Assembly (NCBI GenBank): GCA_964511185.1
Contig: CAZEDU010000015.1
Coordinates: forward strand, 1 to 58,360
Reading direction: 5' to 3'
DNA from: CAZEDU01 sp964511185
GTDB taxonomy: Bacteria; Myxococcota; Myxococcia; Myxococcales; Myxococcaceae
DNA length: 58,360 nucleotides
Positions 9,973-17,025 of the stretch are shown here, one piece after another. The notes beneath the pieces are model-generated. The model saw only the letters and a program-made list of their open reading frames with translations. It searched no databases and was not told the DNA's origin. Position numbers and translations under genes: made by a program. Every line of letters starts with the position of its first letter. Position 1 is the first letter of the stretch.

Positions 9973-10458
9973 TCAGAAGCCGGCGTCGCGCGCGAGGCCG
10001 GCGAAGTTCCCGACCAGCGTTCGACCCTGCCCGATGTCGCCGCCTTCGTCTTCGAACGACATCGAGAAGTCGCCGCGCGTCGCCTCGCCGGGGTTGCCGC
10101 CCGAGGCGAGCACCAGGTCGCCCTTCCTCACCGGTGGGAAGATGCGCACCGCCTCGCCTCCCGGCGCGTGCGCCACCGTGGTGCGCAGGTGGCCGGGCTC
10201 GTACTCCCCCTCGAGGCGAATTCGGGCGCCGGGCTGGAGCTCGACGTCCTGGAGCGCCACCGTCACGCGCACCACCACGTCGACCTCGGCGGCGCGGTTT
10301 CGAAAGTAGGTGACCTGCAGCGCCTCTTCGTTGCGGAGCACCTCGACGCGCGAGACGTCCAGGTCGAAGAGCGCGCCCACGCTGCCCGACAGGCTGTTCT
10401 CGCCCGCGCACGCGACGAAGGCGAGCGCGGCGGCGACGAGAATCGCCGGCCGCCTCAT
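9973..10458 (-). CDS. Small lipoprotein, paralogue of the one at 42006
   Basis: This 161-residue lipoprotein has a signal peptide ending FVAC (Cys 17). The mature part is probably beta-rich. It shares a pattern with the lipoprotein at 42006-42461: RIFPPVRKGDLVL here versus RLFPPLVRGQLRL there, then FSMSFEDEGGDIGQGRTLVGNF here versus VSLTFENGTQLASGRTVYGTF there. Its ATG overlaps the stop of the upstream lipoprotein gene as ATGA, so the two are translationally coupled. The family is not recognised. One paralogue sits inside a putative envelope-complex operon, which hints at an envelope accessory role. Confidence 0.78.
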   Translation of the reverse strand: MRRPAILVAAALAFVACAGENSLSGSVGALFDLDVSRVEVLRNEEALQVTYFRNRAAEVDVVVRVTVALQDVELQPGARIRLEGEYEPGHLRTTVAHAPGGEAVRIFPPVRKGDLVLASGGNPGEATRGDFSMSFEDEGGDIGQGRTLVGNFAGLARDAGF

Positions 10459-11765
10459 TGCTCCACCGCGAGCTTCAAGCTGCCGCTCCGCGGATCCCGA
10501 TACGCCACGACCCGCTTGCCGCTCGACAAAAAGCCGACCTTCGGCAGGTAGCCGCCCTCGGCGTCGACCAGCCCTTCGCGCCAGGTGCCGCCGATGAGCT
10601 GCGCGACGCGAAGCTCGTCCTGGTCGGCCGGGCAGTTTCCTTCCGCCACGCCCGCGTTGGCGGCGCAGATGTAGAAGGCGATCGCCGGCTCGTGGTTCAC
10701 CGGGTCGAACGCGAGCGACGGGTACCAGCCGCCGGTGCCAATTTGGAAGACCGGGTCGGGCGCGCTCCACTGCGCGCCGTCTTCCGAGGAGATGTAGAGC
10801 AGCTTGTTCTCCGAGCGCTCCACCACCGCGACGCCGTACTTGGCGACCGGGTCGTACGCGAGCGAAGGGCCCGACTGGCCGTTGCCGACCGGGTGCACGC
10901 TCTGCGGCGTCGTCCAGGAGCCGTCCGGCTTGCGGCGCTGGAACAGCACGTCCTGCCCCGAGTTGTCGGCGCTGCCGTAGACGCGGTCGTGCACGAGCAC
11001 CGGCTGCCCTTCGGCGAACGTCATGCTGATGTGGCCGCCGTACGCGTCCTTCTGATCACCGCCCGCCGCCGCGCAGCCGCGCGTCCAACCGCCGCCGGTG
11101 CTCACCGCCACCTCGAGGTCCGACCCCGCCCAGTCCTGCTGCGGGTACTGGCCGTCGTGGCCGTCGCGGTAGGCGAGGAACGTGGTGTTGCCCTCGATGA
11201 CGAGCGCGGGGTTCAAGCCCACCAGGAAGCCGCGGTCCGAGACCGGCGAGCCGCAGTTCGCTTGATCTCCCGTCTGCGTGACGACCTCGGAGGTCCAGCT
11301 GCTCCCGCTGCGGCGCGAGAGGACCGCGTCGCTCTGCAGCCAGAAGACGGACTGGTCGCTCCCGCCGCCCAAGTACGCCACCGCCGGCTCGCCGTTGGCG
11401 CGGAAGTCGAGCGACACGCCCGAGACGCGCTGCACGGTGTCGACGCGCTCGAAGGGCTTGGTCTGGCCGGCCGCCCACTCGATGTAGCGCAGGTCGTAGT
11501 TCATGACCGACGTCCCGCCGTCGACCGAGGGGACGCCCGCATCCGTGCTCACGAAGTACGCGACGCCGACCCGGTCGTCGTGAATCGAAAGCGACAGCGG
11601 CATGGGCTCTGAGGTCTTCGGGTCGAGCGTGACGACGTCGAACACCACCTCGAGCGGCGGGTTGGGCGGCGTTTTCTTCGTCCCGGCGTCGTCGCCCGCC
11701 GGAGAAGACGTGCAGGCGCTGATCAGCGCGAGGAGCGCCAGCGACGAGGGCAGATTCCATCGCAT
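10455..11765 (-). CDS. Lipoprotein with BNR/sialidase-like propeller repeats
   Basis: This is a 436-residue exported lipoprotein with lipobox ISAC at about 15-18 and a short Asp/Gly/Thr/Pro linker. The body has repeated blades with Asp-box-like or BNR-like texture, such as NPALVIEGNTTFLAYRDG, GPSLAYDPVAKYGVAV, LYISSEDGAQWSAP and YPSLAFDPVNHEPAIAF. This suggests a six- to seven-bladed propeller, but no sialidase catalytic residues stand out, so it is more likely a binding protein. It forms a two-gene operon with the lipoprotein at 9973-10458 (4-bp overlap) and is divergent from the dehydrogenase pair starting at 11867. Confidence 0.82.
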   Translation of the reverse strand: MRWNLPSSLALLALISACTSSPAGDDAGTKKTPPNPPLEVVFDVVTLDPKTSEPMPLSLSIHDDRVGVAYFVSTDAGVPSVDGGTSVMNYDLRYIEWAAGQTKPFERVDTVQRVSGVSLDFRANGEPAVAYLGGGSDQSVFWLQSDAVLSRRSGSSWTSEVVTQTGDQANCGSPVSDRGFLVGLNPALVIEGNTTFLAYRDGHDGQYPQQDWAGSDLEVAVSTGGGWTRGCAAAGGDQKDAYGGHISMTFAEGQPVLVHDRVYGSADNSGQDVLFQRRKPDGSWTTPQSVHPVGNGQSGPSLAYDPVAKYGVAVVERSENKLLYISSEDGAQWSAPDPVFQIGTGGWYPSLAFDPVNHEPAIAFYICAANAGVAEGNCPADQDELRVAQLIGGTWREGLVDAEGGYLPKVGFLSSGKRVVAYRDPRSGSLKLAVEQ

Positions 11766-11866
11766 GGGGAGTGCGTCCTTGTGGAGTGAAGCGGCCCGTT
11801 CGAACAGAAGGCCTCATCATACGGCGTCGCGCGGGCTCTTTCGCGTAGACTCTCGGTTCGACCGCC

Positions 11867-12499
11867 ATGGCCCAGCGCCCTCTCTCGCGACGCGTTTTCA
11901 TTCACCGCCTCGGTTTCTTCGGGGGCGGGGTCGTTCTGCTCGGCAGCGCCTGCAAGAAGGGGCAAGGCGAGGCACAGGAGAGCCCCTCGTCGAACGCCCG
12001 GGTGCGCAAGCCTCTCACCACCGCGCACCTCACGTTCACCTCGGAGGAGTTCTCCGTGGTGCAGGCGGCGTGTGAGCGCATCGTCCCCAAGGACGAGGAC
12101 CCCGGCGCCGCTGAGCTCGGCGTGCCCAAGTACATCGACCGGATGCTGCAGAGCCCACAGCTCGCGCAGATGAAGGAAGACTTCCTCACCGGGGTGAACG
12201 CGCTCGACCGCCGCGCGCGGCAGACGCTGAAGGTCGGCTTCGCGCAGGCGACGGCGGCGCAGCAGGACGCGCTGCTCGCGGCGTTCAAGGACGCGGGCGA
12301 CGGCACCGGCGAGGCGCACTTCTACGAGCTGCTCGTGGTGTTGACGCTGGAGGGGTTGCTCGGAGACCCCTCCTACGGCGGGAACAAGGACAAGGCCGGC
12401 TGGGCGCTGGTCGGGTTCAACGTCGTGGGGCATCAGGCCGCCGAGCCGCCGCCTGGGTACCACGGCGGGCATCACCTGCAGCACAAGCGCGGCCACTGA
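11867..12499 (+). CDS. Gluconate 2-dehydrogenase subunit 3-like protein
   Basis: This 210-residue protein is of the small-subunit type that accompanies membrane GMC dehydrogenases. The N-terminus, SRRVFIHRLGFFGGGVVLLGSAC, has a twin-arginine-like motif and a lipobox-like Cys near residue 29, so it is probably exported folded by the Tat route. The mature part has the family pattern VVQAACERIVPKDEDPGAAELGVPKYID and then a helical region with FYELLVVLTLEGLLGDPSYGGNKD. The GMC subunit follows after 22 bp, giving a classic two-gene arrangement. No cytochrome c third subunit is encoded next to it, so the electron acceptor is unclear. Confidence 0.88.
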   Translation: MAQRPLSRRVFIHRLGFFGGGVVLLGSACKKGQGEAQESPSSNARVRKPLTTAHLTFTSEEFSVVQAACERIVPKDEDPGAAELGVPKYIDRMLQSPQLAQMKEDFLTGVNALDRRARQTLKVGFAQATAAQQDALLAAFKDAGDGTGEAHFYELLVVLTLEGLLGDPSYGGNKDKAGWALVGFNVVGHQAAEPPPGYHGGHHLQHKRGH

Positions 12500-12521
12500 A
12501 GCTTCGGCATACTGCGCGGCC

Positions 12522-14177
12522 ATGGCGCTGGAACCAGTCGATGTGTGCATCGTGGGCAGCGGCGCAGGCGGGGGTCCGCTGGCGCTCGAGCTGACGCGCG
12601 CGGGCTTCAAGGTGGTCGTGCTCGAGAAGGGCGCCCACTACAAGCAGGAAGACTTCATCCACGACGAGATTCTCAACAGCCGCCGCAACTTCTTCATGCC
12701 GCTGCCGTGGGACGAGCCGCACCTGGTCCGCCCCGGGCCGAACGCGCCGTACGAGCGCACCAACGCCGCGTGGACCGCCAACTGCGTGGGCGGCGGCACG
12801 GTGCACATGAGCGCGTACTTCTACCGGCTCAAGCCGGTGGACTTTCGCCTGCGCAGCGAGCTCGGCAAAGTCGCCGGCGCGAACCTCGCCGACTGGCCCA
12901 TTGCGTACGCCGACTTAGCGCCGTTCTACGACCAGGCCGAGGAGGAGCTGGGCGTGAGCGGCAACGCGGTGCCCCACCCGTTCGCCGAGCCGCGCTCGAA
13001 GAACTTCCCGCTCCCGCCGCTCGAGGAGCACCCGATTGCGCGAGAGATCGACAAGGTGTGCAAGGCGCTCTCGCTGCATCCCTTGCCCACCGCGCGCGGC
13101 ATCATCTCGCGCGCGTACAGAGGCCGCACCGGCTGCACCTACTGCACGCTGTGCGGCTCGTACGGCTGTGAGCACGGCGCGAAGTCCGGCACCAACGCGT
13201 CGGTGATTCCCGCGGCGCTCGCCACCGGCAACCTGGACTTGCGGCCGCGCTGCATGGCGCGCGAGGTGACGGTCGACAAGAAAGGCCTGGCCAAGAGCGT
13301 CGTCTACCTGGACCCCGACGGCGTCGCGCAGGAGCAGCCCGCCAAGGTCATCGTGCTCTCGTGCACCGCGGTCGAGAGCGCCAGGCTCCTGCTCAACTCC
13401 ACCTCGTCGCGCTTTCCGCGCGGCCTGGCGAACGGCAGCGGGCAGGTGGGGCGCAACCTCTCGTTCAGCTCGTTCGGCGAGTCGCGCGCGACCTTTCGAA
13501 TCTCGCAGCGCGCGAAGCGCTGGCCTTGGCTCAACGACCCCGCGCCCTTCGTGCAGCGCAGCCTGCAGGACTTTTACCTGATGCCCGACGACCGCCACGG
13601 CTTTCGCAAAGGTGGAACGCTGGGCTTCATGTGGACACACCCCAACCCCATCTTCGCGGCGGTCGGCATCGCCGGCAGCGGGCGGCGCGGCGTCTTCGGC
13701 AAGGCGCTCAAGGACCGGCTGCGCGCGTACCGCGACTCGAAGATTCTGCAGTTCGAGACGTACGGAGAGTTCCTCCCCACCGACGGCACCTACGTCACCG
13801 TCGAGCCGAGCGTGAAGGACAAGTACGGCATCCCGGTCGCCGCCATCACCATTCAGCGCCACCCTGTGGACTTGAAGATGACGCAGTACCTGGTCGAGCG
13901 CGGGGAAGAGGTGCTCCGGGCGCTGGAGCCCGAGGCGCTGGAGCGCGTCGGCGCCGCGGGCGAGACGACGATTTTGCAGCACGGCACCTGCCGGTTCGGC
14001 AACGACCCTGCGGCGTCGGTGCTCGACAAGAACTGCCGCGCGCACGAGGTGAAGAACCTCTACGTGGTGGACGGCAGCTTCATGCCCACCAGCGGCGGCG
14101 TGCCGACCACGCTCACCATCGCGGCGAATTCGTTTCGCGTGGCGAAGCCGCTCATCGCGCAGCTCCGGCGCGGCTGA
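12522..14177 (+). CDS. GMC-family oxidoreductase (dehydrogenase large subunit)
   Basis: This 551-residue flavoprotein oxidises an alcohol or sugar in complex with the preceding subunit. The FAD-binding loop IVGSGAGGGPLALEL lies at residues 10-24 with VVVLEKG after it. A Cys-rich insertion, CTYCTLCGSYGCEHG near 205-220, is typical of gluconate/2-keto-gluconate-type GMC enzymes. The C-terminal GMC_oxred_C domain has HGTCRFGNDPAAS, then NLYVVDGSFMPTSGG and the final helix ANSFRVAK. There is no signal peptide, consistent with co-export on the Tat-bearing partner. The substrate cannot be deduced. Confidence 0.92.
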   Translation: MALEPVDVCIVGSGAGGGPLALELTRAGFKVVVLEKGAHYKQEDFIHDEILNSRRNFFMPLPWDEPHLVRPGPNAPYERTNAAWTANCVGGGTVHMSAYFYRLKPVDFRLRSELGKVAGANLADWPIAYADLAPFYDQAEEELGVSGNAVPHPFAEPRSKNFPLPPLEEHPIAREIDKVCKALSLHPLPTARGIISRAYRGRTGCTYCTLCGSYGCEHGAKSGTNASVIPAALATGNLDLRPRCMAREVTVDKKGLAKSVVYLDPDGVAQEQPAKVIVLSCTAVESARLLLNSTSSRFPRGLANGSGQVGRNLSFSSFGESRATFRISQRAKRWPWLNDPAPFVQRSLQDFYLMPDDRHGFRKGGTLGFMWTHPNPIFAAVGIAGSGRRGVFGKALKDRLRAYRDSKILQFETYGEFLPTDGTYVTVEPSVKDKYGIPVAAITIQRHPVDLKMTQYLVERGEEVLRALEPEALERVGAAGETTILQHGTCRFGNDPAASVLDKNCRAHEVKNLYVVDGSFMPTSGGVPTTLTIAANSFRVAKPLIAQLRRG

Positions 14178-14186
14178 ATAGACAGC

Positions 14187-14211
14187 CATCATTTTTACCG
14201 TCAAAATGATG
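14187..14211. promoter_or_regulatory. Inverted repeat over the start codon of the AAA/DUF4143 gene
   Basis: The arms CATCATTTT (14187-14195) and AAAATGATG (14203-14211) are a perfect 9-bp inverted repeat around a 7-bp centre. The right arm contains both candidate start codons (14206 and 14209). It could be an operator for repression or an mRNA hairpin that masks initiation. It is AT-rich against the local background. Confidence 0.55.
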
Positions 14212-15372
14212 TCGGTGTATACACGGCGCCTGAGACCTCCCGACCGCTCTTTCTTTCTGTTCGGGCCGCGCGCCACCGGCAAGACGACCTGGCTGCGAGA
14301 GCACTTCGCTTCGGCGCGCTGGTACAACCTCTTGCTCGACGGCGAAATGATTCGCCTCACTCGAGATCCAGAGCTTTTCCTTCTCGAGGCCGCCGCTCTT
14401 CCTGCCGGGTCCTGGGTGGTGGTCGACGAGGTGCAGCGCGCTCCGGGCCTCCTCAATTCCGTGCATGAGTTGCTTTCCCGTCGCAACTTGGGGTTGCGTT
14501 TCGCGTTGACGGGCTCCAGTGCCCGCAAGCTCAAGCGCGGGCAGGCGAACCTGTTGGCAGGCCGCGCCGTCACACGCCGCTTCTTTCCGCTCGTGGCACA
14601 AGAGGTCGGCTTCGAGCTCGACGTGCTCGACGTGTTGCGCTTCGGGATGTTGCCCTCGGTTCGAAGCGAGCGCAGCCACCAGGGCCGCGTGGACCTGCTC
14701 GAGGCCTATGGTGAAGTCTATCTGGCGGAGGAGATTCGAGCCGAAGCCCTGGTCAAGAATCTCGCGGCATTTGCTCGCTTCCTCGAGGTGGCCGCGCTCA
14801 TGAATGGTCAGGTCACCAGCATCTCGGCCATCGCGCGGGACGCGGGGATCGCCCGACCCACCGTCCAGGGCTACTTCGACGTCCTCGTCGATACTTTAAT
14901 CGGCACGTGGGTTCCAGCCTTCCGTCCCCGCGCGCGCGTGAAGGAAGTCGCTCACTCCAAGTTCTACTTCTTCGACAGCGGCGTCGCGAGATCCCTGGCT
15001 CGCCGCCTCCGCGAGCCGCTCGAGAGCAGCGAGCGCGGGCCCCTGCTCGAGACGTATGTGCTCCACGAGCTGCGCGCGTACATCAACGACTCGGGCTGTG
15101 GTGGAGAGCTCTTCTACTGGCGGACGCCGAGCGGTACCGAGGTCGACTTCGTTTGGTCTCGTGGTAATCGCCGGGTCGCCATCGACGTCAAGGCCAGCGC
15201 TCGTTGGCGCTCGAACGAGGTCCGCGGTTTAAAAGAGCTCGCCCGCAACCTCTCGCAGACCCGCGCAATCGCCGTCTACTTGGGCGAGCACATCCTCAAC
15301 GATGACGAAGTCGAGGTGCTGCCGTTGCGAACGTTCCTCGAGCGGTTGAGTGCGGGCAAGCTGCTGAGCTGA
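14206..15372 (+). CDS. AAA ATPase with DUF4143 domain
   Basis: This 388-residue protein belongs to the AAA_14 plus DUF4143 group. The P-loop GPRATGKTT is at residues 20-28 and Walker B WVVVDEVQRAP near 70-80; sensor-like TGSSARKL follows near 104. The C-terminal half carries a winged-helix-like segment (IARDAGIARPTVQGYFDVLV) and the DUF4143 nuclease-fold signature GTEVDFVW then VAIDVKAS (about 307-328), which resembles a PD-(D/E)xK core. These proteins are common, mobile and poorly understood; several lie near toxin-antitoxin genes, as here. Start is ATG 14206 or 14209, both inside an inverted repeat. Confidence 0.9.
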   Translation: MMSVYTRRLRPPDRSFFLFGPRATGKTTWLREHFASARWYNLLLDGEMIRLTRDPELFLLEAAALPAGSWVVVDEVQRAPGLLNSVHELLSRRNLGLRFALTGSSARKLKRGQANLLAGRAVTRRFFPLVAQEVGFELDVLDVLRFGMLPSVRSERSHQGRVDLLEAYGEVYLAEEIRAEALVKNLAAFARFLEVAALMNGQVTSISAIARDAGIARPTVQGYFDVLVDTLIGTWVPAFRPRARVKEVAHSKFYFFDSGVARSLARRLREPLESSERGPLLETYVLHELRAYINDSGCGGELFYWRTPSGTEVDFVWSRGNRRVAIDVKASARWRSNEVRGLKELARNLSQTRAIAVYLGEHILNDDEVEVLPLRTFLERLSAGKLLS

Positions 15373-15376
15373 GCCG

Positions 15377-15421
15377 TCACTGAGCCGCGAAGCGCTTCGG
15401 CACTGCCTCAGCCTTGACGAT
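15377..15421 (-). pseudogene. Leftover 3' end of a lipoprotein gene
   Basis: Read on the minus strand these bases encode IVKAEAVPKRFAAQ and a stop. This closely matches the C-terminus LIKVEVVPKRFAP of the intact lipoprotein at 16066-16548. The nucleotide match is strongest at GCGAAGCGCTTCGGCAC. Upstream coding sequence for this copy is missing; the vapB promoter and gene begin exactly where it stops. It is best read as the scar of a duplicated or disrupted lipoprotein gene. Confidence 0.65.
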
Positions 15422-15450
15422 ATGGAAAGTTGTACCTAATTTATCCATAT
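15414..15450 (+). promoter_or_regulatory. Probable vapBC promoter and operator
   Basis: A -35-like TTGACG (15414-15419), a 17-bp spacer and a -10-like TAATTT (15437-15442) would place transcription start at or next to the A of the vapB ATG (15449), giving a leaderless message. No ribosome site is visible before that ATG, which agrees. A 7-bp inverted repeat, ATATGGA (15420-15426) and TCCATAT (15444-15450), brackets the spacer and start and is a good candidate for autorepression by the VapBC complex. Confidence 0.55.
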
Positions 15451-15658
15451 GTCCCGCACCAAGAAAGTTGCCACCAACATTCCGGTGGATCTCCTGGAGC
15501 AGGCCACCGACTTGACCGGCCTCAACCAGACTCAAGCCCTCATCGAAGGGCTGCGTCAGCTCATCGCGGAACGAAAGCGGCGACAGCTCCTGAGCATGAA
15601 AGGAAAGCTCCAAATCAGGTCGGACACCGCGCGAACCCGCCAGCGCCGACGGATTTAA
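15449..15658 (+). CDS. vapB: VapB-type antitoxin
   Basis: This 69-residue protein has a ribbon-helix-helix-like start, KKVATNIPVDLLEQATDL, then a helix with QTQALIEGLRQLIAERKRR and a basic C-terminal tail that should wrap the toxin. Its stop lies 4 bp before the PIN-domain gene, the usual antitoxin-toxin order. It should neutralise VapC and repress its own promoter through the inverted repeat at 15420-15450. The protein is short for the family but complete. Confidence 0.85.
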   Translation: MSRTKKVATNIPVDLLEQATDLTGLNQTQALIEGLRQLIAERKRRQLLSMKGKLQIRSDTARTRQRRRI

Positions 15659-15662
15659 GAGC

Positions 15663-16064
15663 ATGCCGCGATCCAGCAGCGCGCCGGGAGTACTGGTCGA
15701 CACCAGCGTCTTCATCGACTTCTTCAGAGGTCGTCCGGTCCCTCGATTCGAGGAGCTGCTCCTTGCCAACGCCATTCGCCTCTCGCGCTTCGTCAGGCTC
15801 GAGCTTCTTCAAGGGGTGCGCAAGGCTGAACGACGACAGCTCGACTTCGTCTTGGGGGGTATTCCCACGCTCGAGATGCAGCCGGGGCTCTTCAAAGTCG
15901 CTGAGTCCATGCTCGGCCAGCTCAGAGGCTCTGGGCTGACCATCGGGACCATCGACCTTTTGATTGGCGCCGAAGCAAGAACCTCCGGTTGCGTTCTCTA
16001 CAGCCTCGATTCCGTGTTCCGGAAGTTTCACGCGCTCGGTTTGATCGAGGCCCTCGAGAGGTGA
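15663..16064 (+). CDS. vapC: VapC-type PIN-domain ribonuclease toxin
   Basis: This 133-residue PIN-domain toxin is expected to cleave tRNA or rRNA in a Mg2+-dependent way. The acidic active site is intact: Asp in VLVDTSVFIDF (about residue 13), Glu in RLELLQGV (about 48), Asp in TIDLLIGAEA (about 100) and Asp in YSLDSVF (about 117). It starts from the ATG at 15663 just after vapB. The C-terminus ends 1 bp before the stop of the converging lipoprotein gene, with no room for a terminator. With all catalytic residues present, it looks functional. Confidence 0.9.
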   Translation: MPRSSSAPGVLVDTSVFIDFFRGRPVPRFEELLLANAIRLSRFVRLELLQGVRKAERRQLDFVLGGIPTLEMQPGLFKVAESMLGQLRGSGLTIGTIDLLIGAEARTSGCVLYSLDSVFRKFHALGLIEALER

Positions 16065-16065
16065 A

Positions 16066-16548
16066 TCAAGGCGCGAAGCGCTTCGGCACCACCTCGACCT
16101 TGATCAGGTACCGCGCCTGCGCGTCGGACTCGAACTCGATGAGGTGGTCTCCCACGCCGACCAGGTCGGCCGAGCGCGAGACGATGCCCTTGCGCTCGAA
16201 CTCCTGGCCCAGCGTCTTGCCGGTGATGCTCTCGCGCACGCGGGAGCGGCAGCGGTCTTCGAAGAAGCTGATCACCGTCTCTTCACCGGCGGCGGAGAGC
16301 TCCTCCAAGAAGAGCGACACGGTGACGGTCGACGGCTCGAACACCTGGATCGCCACGCGGCCGCTGCCGGGGAACCTGCCGTCGGTGTAGCTCTTGTCGC
16401 CGAGCAGGCAGCCGGCGATCTGATCGCACACCGGCCACTGCGCGTCGCACACTTCGAGCACGCGGCCGGAGATGAACTCCTCCCGTCTGCCACCGCAAGA
16501 AGCGGTGAGCAGCAGCGCGGCGAGCGCGAGCGGGATTCGGGTGCCCAT
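16066..16548 (-). CDS. Small cysteine-containing lipoprotein
   Basis: This 160-residue lipoprotein has lipobox TASC (Cys 18) and several further Cys residues (CDAQWPVCDQIAGC, then FFEDRC), suggesting disulfides in the periplasm or at the surface. The C-terminus, YLIKVEVVPKRFAP, is repeated in a leftover fragment at 15377-15421 on the other side of vapBC. The ATG at 16548 is only 37 bp from the divergent ATG at 16586, so each promoter must overlap the other's 5' region. Function is unknown. Confidence 0.75.
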   Translation of the reverse strand: MGTRIPLALAALLLTASCGGRREEFISGRVLEVCDAQWPVCDQIAGCLLGDKSYTDGRFPGSGRVAIQVFEPSTVTVSLFLEELSAAGEETVISFFEDRCRSRVRESITGKTLGQEFERKGIVSRSADLVGVGDHLIEFESDAQARYLIKVEVVPKRFAP

Positions 16549-16585
16549 CGGGTTATGATGAATGGGTTCGAGGAGGTTGCCCACC

Positions 16586-17014
16586 ATGTTCCTTCGCCCG
16601 CTGATCGTTGCTCCCGTCGTCGTAGCGCTCTTGGCGTGTGAAGCCGAGCCGCTGCCGGAAAAGCCGCAGCTCATCGTCAATCGCGAGTCGATTGGGTTCG
16701 GCGCCGAGTTCGGCGACGCGACCTACGTCGGCACCAAGCCGCAAGAGTCGCTGCAGATCGAGAACGGCGGCCTGAACCTCTTGGTGCTGCAGCAGCCGCA
16801 GCTGGTGGGCGACGCCGCCTTCACGCTCGAAGGTCCCGAGACCTTGGAGATCAAAGGCAAGAAGAGCACCTTCCTGCGCATCGTCTTCGCGCCGACGCAG
16901 GCCAAGGACTACAAGGCCACGCTGGTCATCCTCTCGAACGCCGAGAACGCGCCGTTCAAGGAGATCCCCATCACCGGTCGAGGCATTCAGCCGCTCGGTG
17001 ACGGCGGCGCCTGA
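16586..17014 (+). CDS. Lipoprotein with ASH-like/choice-of-anchor immunoglobulin fold
   Basis: This protein has 142 residues from the ATG at 16586, preceded by GAGGAGG about 10 bases upstream; an ATG at 16562 would add 8 poorly supported residues. The signal peptide ends LLAC. The mature part has the single-domain pattern LQIENGGLNLLVL, FTLEGPETLEIKGKKSTFLRIVFAP and ATLVILSNAENAPFKEIPITGRG, which is typical of ASPM-SPD-2-Hydin (ASH) beta-sandwich domains. It is probably a small surface or periplasmic binding or structural lipoprotein. Confidence 0.8.
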   Translation: MFLRPLIVAPVVVALLACEAEPLPEKPQLIVNRESIGFGAEFGDATYVGTKPQESLQIENGGLNLLVLQQPQLVGDAAFTLEGPETLEIKGKKSTFLRIVFAPTQAKDYKATLVILSNAENAPFKEIPITGRGIQPLGDGGA

Positions 17015-17025
17015 GGCGAGCGCGC

